A DNA stretch of 64,000 nt from NCBI GenBank assembly GCA_947165895.1, contig CAMVCB010000003.1:124001-188000 (forward strand), read 5' to 3'. The notes under the pieces were generated by a model. That model was not told the origin of the DNA. It ran no database searches and was given only the letters and a program-made list of their open reading frames with translations. The translations under genes were made by a program, and so were the position numbers. Each line of letters starts with the position of its first letter. Position 1 is the first letter of the stretch. Below are positions 40,913-50,510 of the stretch, piece after piece. The stretch comes from an uncultured Treponema sp. Its GTDB lineage: Bacteria > Spirochaetota > Spirochaetia > Treponematales > Treponemataceae.

Positions 40913-42896
40913 AATCCTTTTTTACATCATTTCCGCATTATACCCCCTCCTTATTTTTACATCCCTTGTAATTTTTAAGCTGCCGGTGCGGATTCTTTCT
41001 CTTTGTATGATAGCGCTTGCGCTGGGTTACTTTTTAACCTTTACAGGGTCACCTGCCGCCGCCGCTGCCCCCTCCGTTTCTGGAAGGGGTGCCAGCGCAA
41101 GCGCCGGTCTCCTCCGGCTACGCCCCCTGGTCACAAGTTTTTTATTCCTTGCCGCAGGACTCGCCTGCTTTCTTACAAATCAGACAGTCTTTCTGCGTCT
41201 CTATGCCGTGGTAATCAGCATAATGATGCTCTTGGCCTTCGGATCAACGCTTATTTTTCCGCCCAACATCATCTACCGCTTTGCCTGCCTGACCGACCGC
41301 ACAATTCCGGGCTCTCTTATCCAGCACCGGGTAGAAGCCTATTGCCGCAAGGTCTGCCTTGTCTGGTGCGGCTTTTTTATTATCAACGGGGGAATTTCTG
41401 TTTATACAGCCTTTTTTGCCAGCGAAAGAGTCTGGGCCATATATAACGGAGGAATTTCCTATCTTTTAATGGGGCTTTTATTTGGAATTGAGTATATAAT
41501 CAGAATAGGAGTAAATAAAAAAATGCCAAAAGTAAACTACATCACAAAATTCACAGCAGATTCTTTTGCTGATGACCACATCGTAAGCTACGAGGGCCGC
41601 TGGAGCGATAAAAAATATAAAAACTGGAAGGATTTTCTTACAGAAAGCGCAAAGCTGCGAAGCTTCATCATGAAAAATCCGGCCGAAAAATGGATTCTCC
41701 ACTGCGAGGACTACTGGCTTTTTACAATTGCCTTTGTATCGCTTTTGCAGTGCAAAAAAGAAGTTCTTTTGACTCAGAATATTTCAGAAGGCTTTTTGAA
41801 GGAAATCCACACAGAAGGAATTGAATTTATTACCGATCAGAAGGCTGCAGGCGGCCGCGACATTCAGTCCATCCTGGATTCAGCGGAAAATCCGACAGAA
41901 GAGGAAATCAGAACTACACCTCATATTGATTCGGACGAGACAAAAATCTGCATGTTCACTTCGGGAAGTACCGGAAGGCCAAAGGGCGTAAATCAGCGCA
42001 TGACCGAATTTGAACTTGATAATGCCTTTATTATTTCTAAATGGGGCGAGGACTTTTTGAGCCGCAAGCTTGTTGCAACTGTAAGCCAGCATCATATTTA
42101 CGGATTTTTGTTTACGGTTTCCCTGCCATTTGCACTGGGCGTTCCAGTTCGCCGGAAGAGAATTGAATTCCCGGAAGAATTTACCAGTCTTGATGACGAA
42201 AAATACATGATTATAGCCACCCCTGCCTTCTTAAAGCGCACCGTAGAGGTTGAAGGAAAGCTGCCGACAAAAGACTGCTTTATCTTTACAAGCGGCGGTC
42301 TTTTGACTTACGAGGTAGCAGAAAAAAGCAGCAGGGCCTTCGGCTTCTGGCCTATGGAAGTTTATGGCTCCACAGAAACAAGCGGAATTGCCTGGCGGCG
42401 CAGCCTTGACGGTCAGGAATGGACTCCCTTTGACAATGCAAAAATCTGGCTGGGCGATGACGGCTGTTTAAGAATCATTTCGCCATATATCAAAAATCCG
42501 GAAGGCTTTGCCACCGCAGACCTTGCCGACATGCTGCCCGACGGACGCTTTCTTTTGAAGGGCCGCAGCGATTCCATAGTAAAAATAGAAGAAAAACGCA
42601 TTTCAATGACAGAAGTTGAAAACCGTCTTTTAGACAGCGGCCTTGTTGCCGACGTAAAAGTCGTTGCTATGGAAGACCGCAGACAGTATCTTGCGGCAGC
42701 CCTTGAGCTGAACGCCGCAGGAAAAGCAAAATTTGAAGGCTGCAAAAAGCTTGAGATTAATAAATTTTTCCATAATTATCTTATGCAGTATTTTGAAAAT
42801 GTTGTCATTCCTAAGAAATGGCGTTTCCTGGACAGACTCCCGGCCGATGTTCAGGGGAAAAAACATAAGGAAGATATTGTGGCACTGTTTAAATAA
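40896..42896 (+). CDS. Fused membrane protein (COG4648/ApeG-like) + AMP-dependent ligase (ApeH-like)
   Basis: N-terminal VEAYCRKVCLVWCGFFIINGGISVYTAFFASERVWAIYNGGISYLLMGLLFGIEYIIR; C-terminal CMFTSGSTGRPKGVNQ, EVYGSTETSGIAWR, LLKGRSDSIVKIEEKRIS. GTG at 40896 overlaps the ACP stop. Confidence 0.85.
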   Translation: MKKLIKILFYIISALYPLLIFTSLVIFKLPVRILSLCMIALALGYFLTFTGSPAAAAAPSVSGRGASASAGLLRLRPLVTSFLFLAAGLACFLTNQTVFLRLYAVVISIMMLLAFGSTLIFPPNIIYRFACLTDRTIPGSLIQHRVEAYCRKVCLVWCGFFIINGGISVYTAFFASERVWAIYNGGISYLLMGLLFGIEYIIRIGVNKKMPKVNYITKFTADSFADDHIVSYEGRWSDKKYKNWKDFLTESAKLRSFIMKNPAEKWILHCEDYWLFTIAFVSLLQCKKEVLLTQNISEGFLKEIHTEGIEFITDQKAAGGRDIQSILDSAENPTEEEIRTTPHIDSDETKICMFTSGSTGRPKGVNQRMTEFELDNAFIISKWGEDFLSRKLVATVSQHHIYGFLFTVSLPFALGVPVRRKRIEFPEEFTSLDDEKYMIIATPAFLKRTVEVEGKLPTKDCFIFTSGGLLTYEVAEKSSRAFGFWPMEVYGSTETSGIAWRRSLDGQEWTPFDNAKIWLGDDGCLRIISPYIKNPEGFATADLADMLPDGRFLLKGRSDSIVKIEEKRISMTEVENRLLDSGLVADVKVVAMEDRRQYLAAALELNAAGKAKFEGCKKLEINKFFHNYLMQYFENVVIPKKWRFLDRLPADVQGKKHKEDIVALFK

Positions 42897-42920
42897 ACAA
42901 GGTATAATATTTTCTGATAT

Positions 42921-43670
42921 ATGAACAAATTCGGATTTATCATTCCGGTCTACAAGCACGGCTCCACAATTGAAGCCGTAGTTCAAAGTATTCTGCCTTA
43001 TTCATATCCAATCATTATAATTGATGACGGTAATAATGAAGAAAACAGAGCTTTGATTTCGGAATGTGCATCAAAACATCCCCAGGTTTCTCTTATTTCC
43101 TATCCAAAAAATGCCGGAAAGGGTGCCGCCATGTCTAAAGGCATAAAAAAGGCAGAGGAAATGGGCTTAAGTCATATATTTCAGATTGATGCGGATGGTC
43201 AGCATGATATTTCTGTCTGCAAAAGCTTTCTTGACCTTTCAGAACAAAATCCAGATGCCTTGATAAACGGCTATCCTTATTATGATTCAAGTGTTCCGTC
43301 CGCGCGCAAAAAAGGCCGCAAGTTCGCAAACAGCTGGGCAAGATTCGTTTCACTTAACCGCGGCATTAAGGACGTTCTCTGCGGCTTCAGGATTTACCCT
43401 GTCGCGCCCTACATTAAGCTTTTACGCCGTCGCGCATACATAAATCCGCGCATGGGCTACGATTCCGACATTTTAGTTCATTTTTCCTGGTTGGGCGTCA
43501 GAATAATCAATCTTCCGGTCACAGTATCCTACCCCAAAGACGGAATCAGCAATTTCCATTTTATTCGTGATAATTTTGCAATTTCTGTCACCTTTGCCCG
43601 CCTCTTTTTAGGAATGATTATCCGCCTTCCAAAGTTAATTCTGCAAAGGAGAGCGGCAGATGGAAAATAA
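42921..43670 (+). CDS. Family 2 glycosyltransferase
   Basis: FIIPVYKHGSTIEAVVQSIL...IIIDDGNNEENR...IFQIDADGQHD. Confidence 0.93.
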   Translation: MNKFGFIIPVYKHGSTIEAVVQSILPYSYPIIIIDDGNNEENRALISECASKHPQVSLISYPKNAGKGAAMSKGIKKAEEMGLSHIFQIDADGQHDISVCKSFLDLSEQNPDALINGYPYYDSSVPSARKKGRKFANSWARFVSLNRGIKDVLCGFRIYPVAPYIKLLRRRAYINPRMGYDSDILVHFSWLGVRIINLPVTVSYPKDGISNFHFIRDNFAISVTFARLFLGMIIRLPKLILQRRAADGK

Positions 43671-44664
43671 ATCCCCGGAAAAAGAAGCTGCCGCAGAATG
43701 GAACGAAGTAAAGGAAATTTCAAAATCCGGCCGCTCTATAAGATTTACAGCCTTTCTGGTAAAAATTCTTCCTCATCCCATTTTAATCGCCCTTACAAAG
43801 GTCGTTTCGCTTTTTTATTTTTTTGCGACAAAAGATGCCCGGAAATGCTCCAGAGATTACCAGAATACCCTTATTGAGTTTTCAAAAAATCTTCCCGACT
43901 ACCTTAAAGATACGGATATTTCAAAAGTACCCCGCCGTCCCGACAGCTACCGCCACATCGCATCCTTTGCGACCTGCCTTGTAGAAAAAATTGAAGGCTG
44001 GAGCGGAAAATCCGGCATGAAAAACATTGAGTTTGCTGGCGACAATGACACTGTAAGAAATCTTCTGCGGGCAAAAAAAGGCTGCATGCTTATCTGCTCT
44101 CATCTTGGAAACATTGAACTTTTCAGAAGCATTTTCAGCTACGGCTCTGATGATTTTGACCGCATAATCCCCGTCACTATCATCATGGATCAGAAGGTTA
44201 CCCGCAATTTTAACAGCATGATTGGTGAACTCAATTCCAGAGCAAAGCTCAATGTTATATGCCCGGATGATATTTCAATGGCAACTATGACTCAGCTTCA
44301 GGACACAATCGAAGAGGGCGGTCTTGTCGTAATTTCGGCAGACAGACTTCCTGCCCACAACACCCAGCGTTCACTTCAAATCAGCTTTCTGGGAAAAAAT
44401 GCAAGGCTGCCTTACGGACCTTTTTTGATTGCGGCCCTTTTAAACTGCCCGACTTATTTTATTTTTTCAATGAGAAAATATCAGAGCGGCTTTAATCCCA
44501 CCTATATCGTCAACCTCTTGAAATCTGAAACAAATTTTGAAGGGGGACGAAAGGAAAGGGAAGAAAAAATTCTGGAGCTGGCCGGCCAGTACACAAAGCT
44601 TATGGAGCATTTTATAATTTTGTATCCTTATCAGTGGTATAATTTTTTTAACTTCTGGAGTTAA
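43660..44664 (+). CDS. LpxL/HtrB-like lysophospholipid acyltransferase
   Basis: GCMLICSHLGNIELFRSIF, GLVVISADRLPAHNTQRSLQISFLGKNARLPYGPFLIAALLNCP. Confidence 0.87.
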   Translation: MENKSPEKEAAAEWNEVKEISKSGRSIRFTAFLVKILPHPILIALTKVVSLFYFFATKDARKCSRDYQNTLIEFSKNLPDYLKDTDISKVPRRPDSYRHIASFATCLVEKIEGWSGKSGMKNIEFAGDNDTVRNLLRAKKGCMLICSHLGNIELFRSIFSYGSDDFDRIIPVTIIMDQKVTRNFNSMIGELNSRAKLNVICPDDISMATMTQLQDTIEEGGLVVISADRLPAHNTQRSLQISFLGKNARLPYGPFLIAALLNCPTYFIFSMRKYQSGFNPTYIVNLLKSETNFEGGRKEREEKILELAGQYTKLMEHFIILYPYQWYNFFNFWS

Positions 44665-44665
44665 C

Positions 44666-45106
44666 ATGGATTACTATGTAAAAAATGAAATCACCTTCCC
44701 TGTGGAATTCTACGACGTAGATACAATGCGGGTAGTCTGGCACGGAAATTACGTAAAATATATGGAAAAAGGCCGCTGTGCTCTTTTAGACAGCCTTAAT
44801 TACGGCTATCTTGAAATGGAAAAGGACGGCACTGCCTTCCCTGTCGTTGACATTAAATTAAAATATGTGCGTTCCCTCCGCTTCGGAGACAGGGCCCGGG
44901 TTATTTCCTACCTGACCGAATACGAAAACTGCATTAAAATCCGCTATGAGATTTATAATGACAAAACCGGCGAGCTCTGCACAAAGGCAGAAAGCACTCA
45001 GATGGCAATGGGAATAGAAAGTCAGGAATCATCGATTGTATGCCCACAGCGCTTTATAGACAATGTAAACGAATATCTTAAAAATCATCCCAAAGCAGAA
45101 GCGTAA
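44666..45106 (+). CDS. Hotdog acyl-CoA/ACP thioesterase
   Basis: EFYDVDTMRVVWHGNYVKYMEKGRCALLDSLNYGY. Confidence 0.93.
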   Translation: MDYYVKNEITFPVEFYDVDTMRVVWHGNYVKYMEKGRCALLDSLNYGYLEMEKDGTAFPVVDIKLKYVRSLRFGDRARVISYLTEYENCIKIRYEIYNDKTGELCTKAESTQMAMGIESQESSIVCPQRFIDNVNEYLKNHPKAEA

Positions 45107-45117
45107 AGAAGCGTAAA

Positions 45118-45705
45118 ATGAAAGGCAAAATTTTTACAAAAGTAATCTTTTCTCTCTTTATGATGATGTTCGGCTTCAGCAGGCTTCTTTTTGCGACAGA
45201 TTTTAACCAGGCCTGCAGGGTGCTGAAAGCTGAAAGGCCGGTAAGCGGAAGCTTCATTCAAAAGCGTTTTATTGCGGCGTCAGGCAGGACTTTAAAGGCA
45301 AGCGGGGTTTTTACAGCCGGCTCAAAAGAAATCCTCTGGGAAACACAAAAACCCTTCAAAAATACGCTTAAAATCACAGCGGAAAAAATCATTCAGACAG
45401 ATGCAAAAGGCAATTCTTTAATTCTGGACGGAAAAGAAAATCAGACTTTTGCCCTTATTTCAAAAATGATGGCGACACTTTTTTCCGGCAATCAGAAGGA
45501 GCTTGAAGAATATTTTGAAGTTTCTTTTTCAGAAGGAGAAAAGGACAGCTGGATTATGCAGCTGAAGCCTAAAGACAGCAGCATTTCTTCGGTCATGGAT
45601 TTAATCGAGCTTTGCGGAAACGACCGCTTTATGACATCCATGAAAAGCCTTCAAAAAAACGGCGATTATCTTCTCTATGAATTTCAAAATCAAAATGAAA
45701 AATAA
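45118..45705 (+). CDS. LolA-like outer-membrane lipoprotein carrier protein (ApeL-like)
   Basis: Signal peptide; PVSGSFIQKRFIAASGRTLKASGVFTAGSKEILWETQKPFKNTLKIT. Confidence 0.82.
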   Translation: MKGKIFTKVIFSLFMMMFGFSRLLFATDFNQACRVLKAERPVSGSFIQKRFIAASGRTLKASGVFTAGSKEILWETQKPFKNTLKITAEKIIQTDAKGNSLILDGKENQTFALISKMMATLFSGNQKELEEYFEVSFSEGEKDSWIMQLKPKDSSISSVMDLIELCGNDRFMTSMKSLQKNGDYLLYEFQNQNEK

Positions 45706-48106
45706 TATCAGACTTCCTTTTTTATATATCTTCCTTCACCTTGCGGCCATCACAGCTTTTGGAATTTCTGTAGCTAAGGGACGCTTTTCCATTACTTCAG
45801 ACCTTTTTTCCATGATTCCGGAAACTTCCGAAAGCCGGGCCCTGCAGCTTGCGGACAAAAGGCTGACCGGCAGCAGCGGAAAATCAGTTTTTATTTTGAG
45901 CCGGGCCCGGGATTTTGCCAGGGCCCGGGAAAATGCCGGGCGGGCTTATCAGACTCTGAAAGCCGCCCCGGAATTTTCTGATTATTTTGAAAGCCTGACC
46001 TTATATTCTGATGCTGCGGCTTACACAGAAATTTTTGATTTTATACGCAGATACCGGGCCAATCTTCTGGATGAAAAAACTGTAATACAGCTTAAGGATA
46101 AAGATGGCATCAGGGATTTTGCGGAAGCCTCGCTTGCGGGAATCTATTCCGGCTTTTCGCTGGCCCCACTTGATGACCTTGAAAATGACCCTTACTTTCT
46201 GGATCAGGTTCATCTCCGCCGCTTAATGCAGATTTTGAGCGACAGCGGAACGAACATGAGCCTGAAGGACGGGGTGCTGGCGGCAGAATTCGAAGGAGAC
46301 TGGTTTGTGATGATTCAGGGTACGCTCACAAAAAAGGGAGCTGCCCTTGCTCAAAAGAAAAACGGTCTTCAGCTGATTTACGATATATGTCTGCCAATGG
46401 AAGGGGACAGCTCAGTTGGCTCTTACACCGGGAAAGGTGAATTTTCAGCGCCGACCTCCTTCGTATTTTCAGGAACCCCCTTCCACAGTCACAAATCTTC
46501 CACAAAGGCAAGCTTTGAAATCAGCCTTATTTCAACACTTTCTCTGCTTGCAGTTCTTGCCATGCTGATTTTTGTTTTCCGTACTCCCCTTCCGATTTTT
46601 GCCGCCTTTTCTTCAATTTTACTTGCGGTATGCTTTGCCTTTTCCATGACGGCGGCAATCTTCGGACAGGTTCACGCCCTGACTCTGGTTTTCGGAACCT
46701 CCCTGATCGGCTCCTGTATCGATTACAGTCTGCATTTTTTTGTAAACTGGAAGGCAAATCCTGCACTTACTTCCGGCAGCCAGATCCGCTCTTTTTTGAA
46801 AAAAGGCCTGATTCTTTCGCTTGTAAGCACGGAAATCTGCTATTTTCTTTTGATTTTTGCTCCTTTCCCGCTTTTAAAGCAGATGGCAGTTTTTTCTTTA
46901 TCAGGGATTTTATCTTCCTTTCTTACCGTAATGATGATTTACCCCCTCTTTGGCCTGCAAAGCCATGAAAAACGCATCTTTAAGCTGATTTTAAAATCTC
47001 CCCTCCCCGCTATAAAGCCTTTACACCGCTCTATATTTCTCCTTGCCATGACCGCAATTCCTCTTATCACCCTTATTGTAAATCACAGTAAAGTTCAGAT
47101 AAAAAACAATCTCAGCGCCCTTTATAAAATGGAAGGCCGCCTGAAAAATGATACAATCCTTGCTTCCCGGGTTTTGAACTACACACCTTCAAGCTGGTTT
47201 GTCCTCAGGGCTGATTCAGAAGAGGAGCTTTTGCGCCTGGAAGAAAATTTTGCAAAAACTTTTCAGGCTCAGACAGGAAAGGACGGAAAGGAAAATCATA
47301 AATTTCTCTGCACATCCCTCTTTGTGCCGTCTGCGCAAAATCAAAAGGCTTCAATAAATGCGGTAAAAAATCTTGCCGCCAGCAGAGAAATTACAGAAGA
47401 GCTTTATGAATATCTGGACTTTGAAAATCCAGATCAGCTGGCCCGCAGTTTCCAGAAAAATGCCGGCAGGGAAAGAGAAATCCTTACACCAGCAAGTCCT
47501 CTTCCTTCCCAGCTGAAAAAAATTATCGACCTTCTCTGGCTTGGTCAGATTGACGGAAATTTTTATTCGGTTTTCATGCCGACTTCAAATCTCCCTGAAT
47601 CTATTATGGAAAGCCTTGCGGAGCCGGAAAAAGGCATTTTCTATCAGAATAAGGTAAGGCAGATTGGTCAGGGCTTGGACCGCCTTTCAAAAATGATTTT
47701 ACTCATGCTGGGAATTGCCAGCCTTGTCATTCTGCTTGTGCTCAGACTCTTTTTTTCACTCAAAGAGACCTTAAAAATTGCTGCGGTTCCACTTTTGAGC
47801 ATGCTCTGGATTCTTACGGTATTTGTGATAAGCGGCAGCCCTATAGATTTTTTCTGTATTACGGGAATTATTTTAGTTTTCGGGCTTGGAATTGATTATA
47901 TAATTTATATGACAGGACATGAGGGCGGAAGGCTGGAAACGGCAGCCATCATTCTTTCTTTTTTGACCACAGCCATTTCCTTCGGAGCCCTGGCCCTAAG
48001 CTCTTTTGTGCCGGTTCACGCAACAGGACTTTCAATCTTTACGGGCCTTACAGCTGCCTTCCTTGCAACAATGGCACTTCAAAAGCCCCCGGCAGACAAA
48101 TGTTAG
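45677..48106 (+). CDS. MMPL/RND-family exporter (ApeM-like)
   Basis: Multi-TM; LVFGTSLIGSCIDYSLHFFVNW and LVFGLGIDYIIYMTGHEGG. Confidence 0.87.
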   Translation: MNFKIKMKNNIRLPFLYIFLHLAAITAFGISVAKGRFSITSDLFSMIPETSESRALQLADKRLTGSSGKSVFILSRARDFARARENAGRAYQTLKAAPEFSDYFESLTLYSDAAAYTEIFDFIRRYRANLLDEKTVIQLKDKDGIRDFAEASLAGIYSGFSLAPLDDLENDPYFLDQVHLRRLMQILSDSGTNMSLKDGVLAAEFEGDWFVMIQGTLTKKGAALAQKKNGLQLIYDICLPMEGDSSVGSYTGKGEFSAPTSFVFSGTPFHSHKSSTKASFEISLISTLSLLAVLAMLIFVFRTPLPIFAAFSSILLAVCFAFSMTAAIFGQVHALTLVFGTSLIGSCIDYSLHFFVNWKANPALTSGSQIRSFLKKGLILSLVSTEICYFLLIFAPFPLLKQMAVFSLSGILSSFLTVMMIYPLFGLQSHEKRIFKLILKSPLPAIKPLHRSIFLLAMTAIPLITLIVNHSKVQIKNNLSALYKMEGRLKNDTILASRVLNYTPSSWFVLRADSEEELLRLEENFAKTFQAQTGKDGKENHKFLCTSLFVPSAQNQKASINAVKNLAASREITEELYEYLDFENPDQLARSFQKNAGREREILTPASPLPSQLKKIIDLLWLGQIDGNFYSVFMPTSNLPESIMESLAEPEKGIFYQNKVRQIGQGLDRLSKMILLMLGIASLVILLVLRLFFSLKETLKIAAVPLLSMLWILTVFVISGSPIDFFCITGIILVFGLGIDYIIYMTGHEGGRLETAAIILSFLTTAISFGALALSSFVPVHATGLSIFTGLTAAFLATMALQKPPADKC

Positions 48107-48174
48107 TCCACTTTCATGCTGCCAGGCCAAATTTCCTTCTGTAAACTTCGGGGATTTATATATATAATAGAATT

Positions 48175-49338
48175 ATGAAAATTTATCTCAGCAGACCGGG
48201 ACTTATATGTGCAGCCGGAAAAGATGCAGCTTCAGTTTTTCAGAATGTCTGCAAGGCGGACAACTCATTTATACAAAAACGAAAAGTGCAGGGCGGGCAG
48301 GAATTTTTTGCCGCTTCTGTTCAAAAAGATGAATTAGTGCCATGCGGGGGCCGCTATGACTCAAAACTTCTCCGCATGGAAAGCTACGCCCTCAATCAGA
48401 TTTCTTCAGAAATAGAAAAGGCTCTTTTAAAATATGGAAACAAGAGGATTGGAGCCTGTGTCGGAACCTGCGACAATCTTACAGAGCTTTCAGGTCCTGC
48501 CCACCAGGCTTTTTTTGCGGATGGAGATTTTAAAGATTATACAATAGAAATGCAAAGCGCCCACTATGCGGCGACCTTTATCAAAGAAAAATTCGGACTT
48601 AAGGCTCCCTGCTCAGCCTTCAGCACAGCCTGCTCTTCCAGCGCCGTGGCCATCATAAAAGCGGCCCAGCTAATTAAGGCTGGAATCTGCGATGCTGTAA
48701 TTGCGGGCGGCCTTGATATTGCAAGCGACACAGCCTTAATGGGCTTCGGTTCACTGGAAGCAATCTCCCCTGAGCCGACAAATCCCTTCAGCAAAAACAG
48801 AAAGGGAATCACGCTGGGCGAAGCAGCTGCTTTTTTCCTGCTTTGCCGGGAAGACTTAGACAATACTGGAATTATTCTTGCAGGCTACGGTGAATCTGCG
48901 GACGCCTACCACATGACAAGCCCGGATCCGGAAGGAAAAGGGGCCGCTGCCGCCATGGAGGGGGCATTAAAATCAGCGGGACTGACCGCTTCAGAAATTG
49001 GCTACCTCAATCTGCATGGAACGGGAACAAAATTCAATGACAGCATGGAAGCAAAGGCTGTTGATAAGATTTTCGGCGATTATAAGGTCCCCTGCTCTTC
49101 AACAAAAGGAAGTACAGGCCACACACTAGGAGCCGCAGCGGCACTTGAACTGGCAATCTGCTTTGAAAGTCTAAACAGCTCTTTACTTCCGGCTCAAAAC
49201 TGGGACGGAATCAGGGATGAAGAAATGCCGGCTTTGAACTTTGTGTCCGGGCCGGAAAAGCTCCGGCATTCAGTCTGCATGAGCAACAGCTTTGCCTTTG
49301 GCGGGGCAAATGCATCCTTAATCATCAAAAAAGAATAA
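48175..49338 (+). CDS. Beta-ketoacyl-ACP synthase
   Basis: Active-site Cys FSTACSSSAVAI; NLHGTGTKFND; GSTGHTLGAAAALELA. Confidence 0.92.
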   Translation: MKIYLSRPGLICAAGKDAASVFQNVCKADNSFIQKRKVQGGQEFFAASVQKDELVPCGGRYDSKLLRMESYALNQISSEIEKALLKYGNKRIGACVGTCDNLTELSGPAHQAFFADGDFKDYTIEMQSAHYAATFIKEKFGLKAPCSAFSTACSSSAVAIIKAAQLIKAGICDAVIAGGLDIASDTALMGFGSLEAISPEPTNPFSKNRKGITLGEAAAFFLLCREDLDNTGIILAGYGESADAYHMTSPDPEGKGAAAAMEGALKSAGLTASEIGYLNLHGTGTKFNDSMEAKAVDKIFGDYKVPCSSTKGSTGHTLGAAAALELAICFESLNSSLLPAQNWDGIRDEEMPALNFVSGPEKLRHSVCMSNSFAFGGANASLIIKKE

Positions 49339-49350
49339 AGGAAGAAAAAA

Positions 49351-50504
49351 ATGCATAAAAAAACTAACAACAAAATAGAACAGGATAAGGCACTTTTTAC
49401 AGAAGAATTTTTCCGTGATGATGATATCCGCGCAGTTGACGCAAAAACACGGGCACAGGAAATTGCTTTTGCCCCCATGACCTTCCAGGCAATAAGGTCA
49501 ATGCTGGAGCTTGGACTTCTTCAGATGATTGAAGATGCCGGTGACGGGGGAATCAGCGGTAAAGAGCTTGCTGAAAATCAGGGGTTAGTCTCTACGGTGT
49601 CAACCTTCTGTGCGAAATGGCCCTTGGAATGAAGGTAATCAGACTTTCTGACGACAGCAGCTTTGAAAGTGATGAGCGCTATGTTCTTGGAAAAACAGGC
49701 TGGATGCTTCTGGAAGATGATCTGACCAAAGCAAATTTCTGGTTTACAAATGACATCTGCTATCAGGGGGCATGGGATCTTCTGGCATCAATCAAAAGCG
49801 GAAAGCCTGAAGGCCTCAAGGTTTTTGGTGATAAATGGACTACAATTTATGAAGCCCTTTCTTCCCTGCCTGAACGCGCAAAAAAATCCTGGTTTGATTT
49901 TGATCATTTTTATTCTGACATTGCATTCCCTGATGCCCTGCCGATTGTCTTTGCAAAAAAGCCCCGCCATCTGGTAGATATTGGCGGAAACACCGCAAAA
50001 TGGGCAATTTCCTGCTGCAAATACGACCAGGAGGTTCACATTACAATCATGGATTTACCGGGGCAGACCGCAGTTGCAGAAAAAAATGCCGCAGCAGCCG
50101 GTTTTGCAGACAGAATTTCTACCCGGGCCGGAAATATTCTTGACGAAAGTGATCTGCTGCCTCAGGGCGCAGATGCTGTCTGGATGAGCCAGTTTCTGGA
50201 CTGCTTTTCCCTACATCAGATTACAAAAATTGCAAAAAAGATTTACTCATGCATTGATGAAAAATGCAGTGTTTATGTTCTTGAGCCTCTCTGGGACAAA
50301 CAGAAGTTTATGGCAAGCTCCTATTCCCTGCAGGCAACATCGCTTTATTTTACCTGCATGGCAAACGGAAACAGCAAGATGTACCGCTACGCCGAGCTTG
50401 TTCAGGCAATCGAAGAAAGCGGATTAAAGCTTAAGGTAGCCCATCATAATCTTGGCTCAAATAATTACACACTTCTTGAATTCACAAAACAGGAAAATAA
50501 GTAG
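49351..50504 (+). pseudogene. Methyltransferase split by a frameshift
   Basis: 49351-49632 and 49617-50504 join in the -1 frame at GGGG 49581-49584: ...AENQG|VSLYGVNLLCEMALGMKVIRL. C-terminal part has LVDIGGNTAKWAI and DLPGQTAVAEKNAAAAG. Confidence 0.85.
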
Positions 50505-50510
50505 GATTGT

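Noticed and set aside
49581-49590. Programmed -1 ribosomal frameshift in the methyltransferase
   Set aside because: No canonical X-XXY-YYZ slippery heptamer in frame and no obvious pseudoknot; a simple indel at GGGG is more economical.
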